Positions 52,504 to 61,949 of a stretch of 64,000 bases of DNA are shown piece by piece. The translations under genes were made by a program, and so were the position numbers. Origin of the DNA: Alcaligenes faecalis (lineage in GTDB: Bacteria; Pseudomonadota; Gammaproteobacteria; Burkholderiales; Burkholderiaceae_B); contig NZ_CP168006.1 of the NCBI RefSeq assembly GCF_041521385.1, positions 248,001 through 312,000 on the forward strand, written 5' to 3'. The notes beneath the pieces were generated by a model. It was not told the DNA's origin, made no database searches, and saw only the letters and a list, made by a program, of their open reading frames with translations. Each line of letters starts with the position of its first letter. Positions within the stretch are counted from its first letter, which is position 1.

Positions 52504-53441
52504 GGAGTTCCCTCTGATAATCCGTCCAAGCGGCCTGCAGCCTGGGCAATGCAACGCCTGAACCACAGCAGCTCTGCCGCATTATGCGTGCGCGGGTGCC
52601 ACAATTGATAAAACCGCATGAGCGGAAAGTGAACCGGGCAAGGCAACACGGTAATCGGCAAAATACGAGCATAGTACTCGGCAAACTGCCGGTTAGTGGT
52701 GAACACCATGTCCGTGCGACTCAAAATGCCGGGTACCAGGCCGAAATACGGCACCACCATCTGTACCTGACGACTGATGCCCTGCTCGGCCAGACAGCCG
52801 TCAATAAAGCCGCGCTTATCGGTAACGTGGGCGGACGGAGCCAGATGGGGCATGTCCAGATAGTGTTGCAAGGACAGACCACGCTGCGCCAGCGGATGAT
52901 GGCGGCCCAGCATACAGACCACCTCGTCATCAAACAGGCGCGCCAGATGCAGCTTTTCCGGGGGCTCCAACCAATTGCCAATCACCACGTCCAGTTCGCC
53001 CTCCTCCAGGGCCTGCACATAGTCCAGATCCGGATTGATGGTATGGACCACCAGCCTGGCCTGGGGCGCCTGACGACGCACCCGTTCCGCAATATCCGGG
53101 ATAAAGGCACCATCCAGATAGTCGGGTGCCCCCAGGTTGAAAACCCGAGTAGACTGACTGGGATCCATAGGCTCGGCGCTAGCAGAAAGTCGCTCGATCG
53201 CTTGCAGGGCTTCAGTGGCATGTGCCAGCAAAAAGGGACCGCGTTCGGTAGGCACCATTCCCTTTTTGCCGCGTAACAAAATTGGATCGCCCGTAATTTC
53301 GCGCAAGCGCCGCAAGGCATTGCTAACGGCCGGCTGAGACATGCCCAAGCGAATAGCCGTACGCGAGACGCTGTGCTCTTTGAGCAGCGACTGCAATACC
53401 CGCAACAGATGCAGATCTAGTTGTTCTCGTAATTTTGGCAT
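52500..53441 (-). CDS. LysR-type regulator
   Basis: 313 residues. The helix-turn-helix is HSVSRTAIRLGMSQPAVSNAL, in the NodD/NahR-like branch (LLRGKKGMVPTERGP), followed by an effector domain. It is co-transcribed with pxpA (four-base overlap) and divergent from xdhA, with a 144-base gap containing direct repeats. It could govern the xdh-guaD operon, pxpA, or both. Confidence 0.88.
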   Translation of the reverse strand: MPKLREQLDLHLLRVLQSLLKEHSVSRTAIRLGMSQPAVSNALRRLREITGDPILLRGKKGMVPTERGPFLLAHATEALQAIERLSASAEPMDPSQSTRVFNLGAPDYLDGAFIPDIAERVRRQAPQARLVVHTINPDLDYVQALEEGELDVVIGNWLEPPEKLHLARLFDDEVVCMLGRHHPLAQRGLSLQHYLDMPHLAPSAHVTDKRGFIDGCLAEQGISRQVQMVVPYFGLVPGILSRTDMVFTTNRQFAEYYARILPITVLPCPVHFPLMRFYQLWHPRTHNAAELLWFRRCIAQAAGRLDGLSEGTP

Positions 53442-53519
53442 GGTCTCAATAATACAAGCGCCGGCCCACGTCGTTGATCGGTATAGACACTCATACGCCT
53501 ATATAGTGAACATCATTCC

Positions 53520-53547
53520 AAGCAAATGTTCGCATCCTAAGCAAATG
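53520..53547. promoter_or_regulatory. Direct repeats in the LysR-xdhA interval
   Basis: AAGCAAATG occurs at 53520-53528 and again at 53539-53547, 19 bases apart, close to two turns of the helix and 40 bases before xdhA. This spacing fits a LysR-type activator binding on one face. Which gene it serves is inference. Confidence 0.45.
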
Positions 53548-53585
53548 CTATCTTCGATCCGTAAAAAAACCAGTCGAGTGAGATC

Positions 53586-55079
53586 ATGGAGACAAGAGCA
53601 ATTCGTTTTATTTATCGCGGCGAAGTACAGGAGGTGGCTCACACCCCCACCACGCGAACCGTTTTACAGCATATTCGTGAGGATCTGCATTGCACCGGCA
53701 CCAAAGAAGGCTGTGCCGAGGGTGACTGCGGCGCCTGCACGGTCATGATTGGCGAACTGGACCAGAACAATCAACTGCAATTGCGTGCCGTCAATGCCTG
53801 TATCCAATTGCTGCCTACGCTGGACGGCAAGGTGCTCTACACCATTGAGGATCTGCGCCAGGACGATGGCACCTTGCACCCGGTGCAGCAAGCCATGGTG
53901 GACTGGCACGGCGCCCAGTGCGGCTTTTGTACGCCCGGCTTCATCATGTCGCTGTGGGGCCTGTACATGACGCATTCGCCCAAAGACGGCCCGGTTTCCC
54001 GCGAACAGATCGACGATGTGCTCTCGGGCAATCTGTGCCGCTGTACCGGCTACCGCCCCATTATTGATGCGGCCAAGGCCATGCACAGCTATCCGGCTGT
54101 CAGCATGGATCGCCAATCCATTGAGAACAAGCTGCGCGCCATTCGTCAGGACGGCATGCTGGCCTATGAATACCAGGACCAAACCTTCCACGCCCCCCGT
54201 ACGCTGGACCAGTTGGCCCAACTGCGTGAGCAATATCCGCAAGCCCGCATTCTGGCGGGCAGCACCGATATTGGCCTGTGGGTGACCAAGCAATTCCGCG
54301 ATTTGCCACATCTGATCTATATCGGTCAGGTGGCCGAGCTGCGCGAACTGAAAACCACCGGGGACGATCTTTACATTGGTGCAGGCGTGCTGCTGAACGA
54401 TGCTTTCGATGCCCTGATCAAAGACCACCCCGAATTGACGGAACTGCGCCAGCGTTTTGCCTCCTTCCCTATCCGCAATGCCGGTACCTTGGGCGGCAAC
54501 GTGGCCAACGGCTCGCCTATTGGCGACTCCATGCCGGCCCTGATTGCCATGCGTACTCGTGTGGTACTGCGCAAAGGCGCGATCGAACGCGTCCTGCCTT
54601 TGGAAGACCTGTATCTGGCCTACCAGAAAACCGCCATGGAACCGGGCGAGTTCGTGCAAGGCCTGCTGGTCCCACGCAGCAAGGGCCAATGGCAATTCCG
54701 CACCTACAAGCTGTCCAAGCGTTTCGACCAGGACATTTCTGCCGTGTGTGCCGCCTTTGCCGTGGAGCTGGATAACAAAATCGTCAAACAGGCCCGCATT
54801 GCTTTTGGCGGTATGGCGGCCACGCCAAAACGAGCCAGCCACGCTGAACAAGTGTTGCAAGGCCAGGAATGGAACGAGGAAAATGTACAAGCAGCCATGC
54901 AGGCGCTGCAACAGGACTACCAGGCTCTAAGCGACATGCGTGCCAGCAGCGAATACCGCAATCAAAGTGCGGCCAATTTGCTGTACCGCTTCTTCCTGGA
55001 GACCCACCCTGAACACGCTTTGAGTCCCGCCCAGTTGAATGTCTTTCACCGAGCTCAAGCCAGCCTGGAGACTTTGTGA
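53586..55079 (+). CDS. xdhA: Xanthine dehydrogenase small subunit XdhA
   Basis: 497 residues. The N-terminal 2Fe-2S ferredoxin domain carries CAEGDCGAC (about 43-51) plus Cys 72. The second cluster has CGFCTPG and CRCTGYRPI (about 112-150). The C-terminal half is the FAD domain, with ILAGSTDIGLWVTKQ and IRNAGTLGGNVANGSPIGDS. It passes electrons from the molybdenum subunit to NAD. The xdhB start overlaps its stop. Confidence 0.95.
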   Translation: METRAIRFIYRGEVQEVAHTPTTRTVLQHIREDLHCTGTKEGCAEGDCGACTVMIGELDQNNQLQLRAVNACIQLLPTLDGKVLYTIEDLRQDDGTLHPVQQAMVDWHGAQCGFCTPGFIMSLWGLYMTHSPKDGPVSREQIDDVLSGNLCRCTGYRPIIDAAKAMHSYPAVSMDRQSIENKLRAIRQDGMLAYEYQDQTFHAPRTLDQLAQLREQYPQARILAGSTDIGLWVTKQFRDLPHLIYIGQVAELRELKTTGDDLYIGAGVLLNDAFDALIKDHPELTELRQRFASFPIRNAGTLGGNVANGSPIGDSMPALIAMRTRVVLRKGAIERVLPLEDLYLAYQKTAMEPGEFVQGLLVPRSKGQWQFRTYKLSKRFDQDISAVCAAFAVELDNKIVKQARIAFGGMAATPKRASHAEQVLQGQEWNEENVQAAMQALQQDYQALSDMRASSEYRNQSAANLLYRFFLETHPEHALSPAQLNVFHRAQASLETL

Positions 55080-57406
55080 TGAAAATTGACCATATCGACC
55101 ACCTGAACACCGCCACGGCGCAACGAGTCGGCGTGTCCTTTTTGCACGAGTCGGCAGACCTGCACGTGAGCGGCACCGCCACGTATACCGATGACTTGCC
55201 CGAATTGCAGGGCACGGCCCATATTGCGCTGGGCATGTCGGAAAAAGCCCATGCCCGTTTGCTGGACGTGGATCTGGACGCCGTCCGTCAGGCCCCCGGC
55301 GTCATTGCGGTCCTGACCGTTGCCGACATTCCCGCCGCCAATAATTGCGGCCCGATTCTGCATGACGACCCGATTCTGGCCGATGGCGTGGTGCATTACG
55401 TTGGCCAACCGATTTTTGCGGTGATCGCCAAATCCCACGACCAGGCACGCCGTGCCGCGCGTCTGGGCAAAATCACCTATGAAGAGCTGCCTGCCATCCT
55501 GACTCCGCAAGAGGCCAAGGCGGCAAACGCCGGTGTTCTGCCCTTGATGAGCCTGAAACAAGGCGACGCCCAAAAAGCACTGGAATTGGCTCCGCACCGT
55601 CTGCAAGGCACTTTCCAATGCAACGGTCAGGAACAGTTTTATCTGGAAGGCCAGATTTCCTACGCCGTGCCCAAAGAATACGGTGCCGTGCATATCTGGT
55701 GCTCTACGCAGCACCCGTCGGAAATGCAGCAGCTGGTTGCCCACTGTCTGGGCGTTGGCGCGCACAAGGTACACGTGGAATGCCGTCGCATGGGCGGTGG
55801 TTTCGGTGGCAAGGAGTCCCAGTCGGCCCTGTACGCCTGCGTGGCCAGTGTGGCTGCCGTCAAGCTGCAACGCCCGATCAAGCTGCGCCTGGACCGCGAC
55901 GATGACTTCATGATTACCGGCAAGCGTCACGGTTTCTACTACGAATACGATATTGGCTACGACGACGAAGGTCGCCTGCTGGGTGCTCGTCTGGACATGA
56001 CCGCCAACTCGGGCTTTTCCGCCGACTTGTCCGGCCCCGTGGCAACCCGCGCCATCTGTCACTTTGACAATGCCTACTACCTGTCTGATGTAGACATGAG
56101 CGCGCTGTGCGGTCGCACCAATACCCAATCCAACACCGCCTTCCGAGGCTTTGGTGGCCCGCAAGGGGCCTTGGTGATGGAAGTGGCCCTGGACACCATT
56201 GCCCGCCGTCTGGGCAAAGATCCGCTGGACGTACGCCGCATCAACTTCTACGGTAAAGAAGACCGCAATGTGACGCCTTACGACCAAACCGTGGTCGATA
56301 ACGTCATTCACGAACTGGTGGCCGAGCTGGAGGAAACCAGCGAATACCGTCAACGTCGTGAACAAATCCGTGAATTCAATGCCAGCAGCCCGGTTCTGAA
56401 AAAGGGTCTGGCGCTGACTCCGGTGAAATTCGGTATTTCCTTTAACGTCCCCGCTTTCAACCAGGCTGGTGCTCTGGTTCACGTCTATCGTGATGGCACC
56501 GTCCTGGTAAACCACGGTGGTACGGAAATGGGCCAGGGCCTGAACACCAAGGTGGCCCAGGTGGTCGCCCATGAACTGGGCCTGAATCTGGAGCACATCC
56601 GGGTCACGGCAACCGATACCACCAAAGTAGCCAACACCTCGGCCACCGCCGCGTCCACGGGGACAGATTTGAACGGTAAAGCCGCCCAGGATGCGGCCTG
56701 CCAAATTCGCCAGCGCCTGACGACGGTGGCGGCCCAGTTGTTCTCGGTTGAAGAATCCAGCGTGAAGTTCGAGCGCGGTCAGGTCCAGATCGGTGACCAG
56801 ACCATGCCCTTCTTCCAACTGGTGGAACACGCCTACCAGGCCCGCGTCCAGTTATGGTCCGATGGTTTTTACGCCACCCCTGGCCTGCACTGGGACTCCA
56901 AAGTCATGAAGGGCAACCCCTTCTACTACTTCTCCTACGGAGCCGCCGTGGCTGAAGTACTGATCGATACGCTGACAGGTGAATCGCGCCTGCTGCGTGC
57001 GGACGTGCTGCACGATGTGGGCAAGTCCATCAACCCGGCCCTGGATATTGGCCAGGTTGAAGGCGCCTTTATTCAAGGCATGGGCTGGCTGACAACAGAA
57101 GAGCTGGTGTGGAATGCCCAAGGCAAGCTCACCACGCATGCGCCGTCGACTTACAAGATCCCGGCTATCAGCGACTGCCCCATAGACTTTCGCGTCAATC
57201 TGTTCGATGGCCGCAACGCCATGGATTCGATTCACCGCTCCAAAGCCGTGGGCGAGCCGCCCTTGCTGCTGCCCTTCTGCGTGTTCAACGCAATCCGCGA
57301 CGCGGTCACCAGCGTAGGAAACTACCAGATCGAGCCCGAGCTGAACGCTCCCGCCACTGCCGAAGCCGTCATGCGGGCGGTTGCGGCTATTCGCAAAGCG
57401 AAATGA
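55079..57406 (+). CDS. xdhB: Xanthine dehydrogenase molybdenum-binding subunit XdhB
   Basis: 775 residues from the ATG that shares a base with the xdhA stop. Molybdopterin-contact motifs are GQEQFYLEGQ, RRMGGGFGGKESQ, TAFRGFGGPQGALV and GGTEMGQGLNTKV. The catalytic glutamate is in SKAVGEPPLLL. It hydroxylates hypoxanthine and xanthine. It ends in an ATGA overlap with xdhC. Confidence 0.95.
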   Translation: MKIDHIDHLNTATAQRVGVSFLHESADLHVSGTATYTDDLPELQGTAHIALGMSEKAHARLLDVDLDAVRQAPGVIAVLTVADIPAANNCGPILHDDPILADGVVHYVGQPIFAVIAKSHDQARRAARLGKITYEELPAILTPQEAKAANAGVLPLMSLKQGDAQKALELAPHRLQGTFQCNGQEQFYLEGQISYAVPKEYGAVHIWCSTQHPSEMQQLVAHCLGVGAHKVHVECRRMGGGFGGKESQSALYACVASVAAVKLQRPIKLRLDRDDDFMITGKRHGFYYEYDIGYDDEGRLLGARLDMTANSGFSADLSGPVATRAICHFDNAYYLSDVDMSALCGRTNTQSNTAFRGFGGPQGALVMEVALDTIARRLGKDPLDVRRINFYGKEDRNVTPYDQTVVDNVIHELVAELEETSEYRQRREQIREFNASSPVLKKGLALTPVKFGISFNVPAFNQAGALVHVYRDGTVLVNHGGTEMGQGLNTKVAQVVAHELGLNLEHIRVTATDTTKVANTSATAASTGTDLNGKAAQDAACQIRQRLTTVAAQLFSVEESSVKFERGQVQIGDQTMPFFQLVEHAYQARVQLWSDGFYATPGLHWDSKVMKGNPFYYFSYGAAVAEVLIDTLTGESRLLRADVLHDVGKSINPALDIGQVEGAFIQGMGWLTTEELVWNAQGKLTTHAPSTYKIPAISDCPIDFRVNLFDGRNAMDSIHRSKAVGEPPLLLPFCVFNAIRDAVTSVGNYQIEPELNAPATAEAVMRAVAAIRKAK

Positions 57407-58371
57407 GTAACTGGCCTTCTCTTGCCCTCGCCCGCATAAAAGCGGGCGAGCGGCTGGTTTTGTGCTCGGTGGCGCTGGCCAAAGGCTCCACTCCGCGCAC
57501 CGCAGGCACGGCCATGCTGTTCAGCCAAACTGAGCAGTGGCTGACCATTGGTGGCGGGCACCTGGAATGGGTAGCGGCAGAACAGGCTCGTGTCATGCTC
57601 AGCCAGCCCTGCAGCTCCGGCTGGAGCATGAGTCGCCTGCCGCTGGGCCCCAGCCTGGGCCAATGTTGCGGCGGGGTGGTTACCTTGCTGTACGAAACTC
57701 TGGATGCGTCAGACTTGGGCTGGCTGGAAGAACTGAACAACACCGTGCGGGCCGGTCAGGCGACCAGCCGCCGTTCGCAATTGCTCTCGGACGGCAACAA
57801 GCAGGTTGATATCCAAAGCCCTTCGATTGTGGACGAGTCCCGACTGGACTACGACGGCTCGCAAGGCGTCTGGATGGAAGACCTGCCGCCCCCGCCACTG
57901 ACCATTTTGCTGTTTGGAGCCGGTCACGTAGGCGAAGCACTGGTGCAGATTCTGGGCACCCTGCCATGCCGGGTTCTGTGGATTGACGAGCGCCCCGAGC
58001 TGTTTCCCGCTCAGGTTCCCAGCAATGTCAGCCTGGAAGTAACCGATATCCCCGATGCCCTGATCGAACAAGCTCCAAGCAATAGCTATTTTCTGATAAT
58101 GACGCATAATCACGGCCTTGATCTGGCGCTGTGCCAAACGATCTTGCGCCGCCCCGATACGGCCTATGTCGGCCTGATCGGTTCCATGACCAAACGCCGG
58201 CAATTCGAGCGCCGCCTGCAGCAACGCGGCATGCCCGAATCCCGTATTCAGGAATTGGTCTGCCCCATTGGCGTGCCAGGTATCAAGGGCAAAGCCCCAT
58301 CAATTATTGCCGTGGCTGTCGCCGCCGAATTGCTGGCCCACGCCTATGAAATGGGCCAGCTCAGTCGCTGA
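57403..58371 (+). CDS. xdhC: XdhC, molybdenum cofactor chaperone for xanthine dehydrogenase
   Basis: 322 residues from the ATG at 57403. A longer frame upstream runs inside xdhB and is not real. The N-terminal XdhC/CoxI domain begins WPSLALARIKAGERLVLCSV and contains CCGGVV. The C-terminal Rossmann part has LLFGAGHVGEALVQIL and ends GIKGKAPSIIAVAVAAELL. XdhC binds the molybdenum cofactor, has it sulfurated and inserts it into XdhB. Confidence 0.93.
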   Translation: MSNWPSLALARIKAGERLVLCSVALAKGSTPRTAGTAMLFSQTEQWLTIGGGHLEWVAAEQARVMLSQPCSSGWSMSRLPLGPSLGQCCGGVVTLLYETLDASDLGWLEELNNTVRAGQATSRRSQLLSDGNKQVDIQSPSIVDESRLDYDGSQGVWMEDLPPPPLTILLFGAGHVGEALVQILGTLPCRVLWIDERPELFPAQVPSNVSLEVTDIPDALIEQAPSNSYFLIMTHNHGLDLALCQTILRRPDTAYVGLIGSMTKRRQFERRLQQRGMPESRIQELVCPIGVPGIKGKAPSIIAVAVAAELLAHAYEMGQLSR

Positions 58372-58395
58372 TGCGACCTCGACTTCAAGGATATT

Positions 58396-59721
58396 ATGAC
58401 GACCTCTTTACACTCCGCCTGCGCCTACCGTGCCCAACTGTTGTACTTTGTAGCGGACCCCACCACGCTGGAAGATCCTTCCGAAGCGGTGCGCTACCAC
58501 AGTGACGGCCTGTTGCTGGTCAACGAACAAGGCCAGATCCAAGCCTGTGGTGACTGGTCCGAACTGTCACGCAGCCTGCCAACCGGCGCAAAGACCGTGG
58601 ATCTGAGCGGGAAAATCATCATGCCGGGCATGATCGACACCCACCTGCACTTTCCGCAAACCGATATCATCGCCTCCCCTGCCAGCGGCCTGCTGCCCTG
58701 GCTGGAAACCTATACCTTCCCGACTGAGGGCCGTTTTGGCGATAGCGAACATGCCCGCGAAGTGGCGGGTGTGTTTCTGGACGAGCTACTGCGCAATGGC
58801 ACCACTACCGCCCTGGTCTATGGCAGTGTGCACCGCCAATCCGTGGATGCCTTCTTTGAAGAAAGCGACGAGCGCAATCTACGCATGATTGCGGGCAAGG
58901 TGATGATGGACCGCAACTGCCCGGACTATCTGCAAGATACCGCCGAGTCGGGCGCACGCGATTCGGAAGACCTGATTCAGCGTTGGCACGGCAAGGGTCG
59001 CCAACTGTACGCCCTGACACCCCGTTTTGCGCCCACCTCCACCCCGGAGCAATTGGCCGCCTGTGGTGAACTGGCCCGCGCCTACCCCGATGTGTTTGTA
59101 CAAACCCATGTGGCAGAAAACAAGGACGAGATCAAATGGGTAAGCGAGCTGTTCCCCAAGAATCGCAGCTATCTGGACGTGTACGACAGCGTTGGCCTGC
59201 TACGCCCCCGTGCCATCTACGGCCATAGTATCTGGCTGGATGAGCAGGATCGCGCCCGCATGCACGATACTGGCAGCATTGCCGCCCACTGCCCGACCTC
59301 CAACCTGTTCCTGGCCAGCGGCCTGTTCGATTTCCAGTCCATTCGCCAAAGCAAGGTGCTGCACACCCTGGCAACTGACGTGGGCGGTGGTACCTCCTTC
59401 TCCATGCTGCGTACCATGAACGAGGCGCACAAAGTGGCCCGTCTGAACAACTACCATCTGACCGCTGCATCCATGTTCTACATGGCGACCGAAGGCGCCG
59501 CCCGTGCCTTGGACATGCAAGGTCAAATCGGCACGCTGGCCCCCGGTGCCGAGGCCGACTTTATCGTGATGGACCCCAAGGCCACCCCTTTGATGGCCCG
59601 CCGCAGCACCATGCTGAACTCGCTGGAAGAACAACTATTCGTGCTGGCTCTGCTGGGCGACGATCGCTGCATTCAGGCCAGCTACAGCGCCGGTCGACCA
59701 GTGCATCAGCGCGATCACTAA
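58396..59721 (+). CDS. guaD: Guanine deaminase
   Basis: 441 residues of the amidohydrolase fold. Zinc ligands are in MPGMIDTHLHFPQTD, VQTHVAENKDE and IYGHSIWLDEQD, and the catalytic Asp is in LATDVGGGTSFSM. It converts guanine to xanthine, feeding XdhAB directly, and lies 24 bases after xdhC. The remaining bases to 59913 contain a GC-rich hairpin, GGGAGCC / GGCTCCC (59869-59888), that may end the operon. Confidence 0.94.
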   Translation: MTTSLHSACAYRAQLLYFVADPTTLEDPSEAVRYHSDGLLLVNEQGQIQACGDWSELSRSLPTGAKTVDLSGKIIMPGMIDTHLHFPQTDIIASPASGLLPWLETYTFPTEGRFGDSEHAREVAGVFLDELLRNGTTTALVYGSVHRQSVDAFFEESDERNLRMIAGKVMMDRNCPDYLQDTAESGARDSEDLIQRWHGKGRQLYALTPRFAPTSTPEQLAACGELARAYPDVFVQTHVAENKDEIKWVSELFPKNRSYLDVYDSVGLLRPRAIYGHSIWLDEQDRARMHDTGSIAAHCPTSNLFLASGLFDFQSIRQSKVLHTLATDVGGGTSFSMLRTMNEAHKVARLNNYHLTAASMFYMATEGAARALDMQGQIGTLAPGAEADFIVMDPKATPLMARRSTMLNSLEEQLFVLALLGDDRCIQASYSAGRPVHQRDH

Positions 59722-59913
59722 AACAACGGCAGCCGGTTCCTGGCAGGCAAGTTCAATCATTCAACCCGCCGCCAGGGACTCGGTTCTGCCTACCTAAGAA
59801 AGCATCTACACGCGTTTTTCGATTTCACGCGGATTTTACGGTGCCAGCGATACATTGATCCCGTCAGTAGGGAGCCAGCCCCGGCTCCCCTCTCATCTTG
59901 ACGAGATTTGATT

Positions 59914-61212
59914 ATGTCCGGCACATCAACCCTGGTGCAACGAAACTCCCTGTTCTATCTGTTGACGCAGGTTGTGGGAGTGACCTTTTTGTTCCTCTGG
60001 CTGGCCAGCCTGGCTCAAGACTGGTCCCCGCCCAATCCCTTATTGGCCTCCAGCCAGCAGCCTGGCCATATGGCCCATGAAATGAAAGAGGCACAAGGTC
60101 TGCTAACTGGCCTGATTGCTGTTGCCAGCTTGTCCCTGGCTGCCTGGAAGCTGCGCCAACTGCACGGACAGGAGGCTTTGCCAAGCAAACGTATCCTGTT
60201 GCTCGGCACCAGCCTGTTCCTGGCCGTGCCTTTGCTGATGCTGCTTCTGCAACACTCCATTGCCTCTCCAAGCCTGGAATTACTGTATCGCCAACTGCCC
60301 GAGGTCAAGCCTTTGCTGGAAGTGGGTGCCGTCGTCGTGGGCGCTGGCTTGCTGCACCTGTACTTTGCCGGCTGGGCCTTGAACCAGGCCCGCCTGCGCT
60401 GGGGTGGCTTGCTGGCCGGTTTGCTCTGTGCCTTTTTACTGGGTCTGCTGGAAGCGGATCAAGAGCGTATCAACCTGACTCAAATATTTGCCTCGCTGGC
60501 GCTTGTCTGGCTGCTAGGCAGCATCGCCTTCTACCCCTTGATCGTGAACCCCAAACGCTGGTCGGCCTCCCATAGCGCACGCGCCACGGTAGCCCAGGCC
60601 TGGGAACATTTGGCCAGCATTCAGGTACAACGTCGTCGTACCCTGGGGGTGTTTGGTGGCCTGATGGTCATCATTCTGCCTTTCTTCGCTCCCACCTGGA
60701 CAGCCGACTCCCTGGTCTTTCAATTGACCCGCATGACCGGTTTGGGCCTGACTCTGCTTGCCGTCCTGGGTCGCTGTTGGTGCATGCTTTATTTAGGCGG
60801 CCACAAAGGCTCCAGCCTGATCAGCCAAGGCCCCTATTCCGTCAGCCGCAACCCGCTGTATCTGTTTTCACTCTGTGCCGTCACAGGGATGGGCGCGCTG
60901 TCCGGCAGCCTGCTGCTTGGCCCCATACTGGCCCTGATTGTCTATGCCGTCTTCAATAATGTGATCGATGAAGAACAGGTTCTGCTACACAAAGTTTTTG
61001 GCCAGGATTATCAGGCCTACTGCCAGCGCGTCCCCCGTCTGGCGCCACGCCTGAGCCTGTGGAACAGCCCGAGCGAGCTGCAAGTGTCCCTGACAGGACT
61101 GGCCCGCACCTTGCGCGATGCCTTGCCTTACTTCCTGATCTGGCCCGTCTTTGCCCTGGCGCAGTGGCTGCAGATGAATGGCTGGGTCCCCGTACTACTA
61201 CGCCTACCCTGA
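59914..61212 (+). CDS. Polytopic membrane protein with isoprenylcysteine-methyltransferase-like C-terminus
   Basis: 432 residues from the ATG at 59914, with about ten membrane spans. Near the C-terminus are the ICMT/phospholipid methyltransferase motifs SQGPYSVSRNPLYLFSLC and, after two spans, DEEQVLLHKVFGQDYQAYC, which bind SAM. The N-terminal six or so spans have no recognised family. Bacterial members methylate lipids, small molecules or unknown acceptors. It precedes a two-component system by 60 bases on the same strand, so it may be part of the same regulated unit. Confidence 0.78.
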   Translation: MSGTSTLVQRNSLFYLLTQVVGVTFLFLWLASLAQDWSPPNPLLASSQQPGHMAHEMKEAQGLLTGLIAVASLSLAAWKLRQLHGQEALPSKRILLLGTSLFLAVPLLMLLLQHSIASPSLELLYRQLPEVKPLLEVGAVVVGAGLLHLYFAGWALNQARLRWGGLLAGLLCAFLLGLLEADQERINLTQIFASLALVWLLGSIAFYPLIVNPKRWSASHSARATVAQAWEHLASIQVQRRRTLGVFGGLMVIILPFFAPTWTADSLVFQLTRMTGLGLTLLAVLGRCWCMLYLGGHKGSSLISQGPYSVSRNPLYLFSLCAVTGMGALSGSLLLGPILALIVYAVFNNVIDEEQVLLHKVFGQDYQAYCQRVPRLAPRLSLWNSPSELQVSLTGLARTLRDALPYFLIWPVFALAQWLQMNGWVPVLLRLP

Positions 61213-61271
61213 TTGCCCTGCAGTAAAGTAAGCTGCACAAGAACTGTCCCAACCCAGCGGAACAAGCTGTC

Positions 61272-61946
61272 ATGCGTGTCCTGATTGTTGAAAACGATAC
61301 GACCATTGCCGAAAATCTTTATACCTATCTGGAGCTGAAAGGCTTTGTTGTGGATGCTGCCTACGATGGCAATGGTGCGCTGACACGGCTACAAGAACAG
61401 GATTTTGATGCTCTGGTGCTGGATCTGGGTCTACCCAGTCTGGATGGCTTTGGGGTTCTGCAGGCGCTACGTCAATCCCATCAAACTCCCATCCCCACCT
61501 TGGTATTGACAGCGCGCAGCCAGCTGGAAAGCAAGCTCACCGCTTTTGATCTTGGAGCCGACGACTATCTGATCAAGCCCTTTGCCCTGACCGAAGTTGA
61601 GGCCCGGCTACGTGCCTTGATGCGCCGTGGTCCGCCACAAGTGCAACACGGCTCGCTATATTGGGGCACATTAGAATACAACCTGGATACGACACTAGTT
61701 AGGGTAAACGGACAAGAACTGCATCTCAGTTTCAAAACCCGTCAGTTACTGGTAGCCCTGCTACGCGACCCACAATCCATACTGACGCGCCGCACTCTGG
61801 AGAAAACCCTGTGGCCCCAAGGAACACCTTCACAAGAGGCCCTACGCAGTCAAATCCACATCTTGCGCCGCGCCTTGTCTGAAGCAGGTGCAGGTACCAT
61901 CGAAACCCTGCCTGGCATGGGGTGGCGTTTGCAACCAGCAAATTAA
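61272..61946 (+). CDS. OmpR/PhoB-type response regulator
   Basis: 224 residues. The receiver domain has the acidic pair in LIVENDTTIAE, the phospho-Asp in LVLDLGLPSLDG, the Thr in LVLTARS and the Lys in DYLIKPFALTE. The DNA-binding winged helix holds LSFKTRQLLVALL and LRSQIHILRRAL. The kinase starts 3 bases after its stop. Confidence 0.92.
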   Translation: MRVLIVENDTTIAENLYTYLELKGFVVDAAYDGNGALTRLQEQDFDALVLDLGLPSLDGFGVLQALRQSHQTPIPTLVLTARSQLESKLTAFDLGADDYLIKPFALTEVEARLRALMRRGPPQVQHGSLYWGTLEYNLDTTLVRVNGQELHLSFKTRQLLVALLRDPQSILTRRTLEKTLWPQGTPSQEALRSQIHILRRALSEAGAGTIETLPGMGWRLQPAN

Positions 61947-61949
61947 GCG

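Noticed and set aside
57109..57402. 98-residue extension of xdhC
   Set aside because: It runs entirely within xdhB in another frame. The ATG at 57403, overlapping the xdhB stop, starts the recognised domain.
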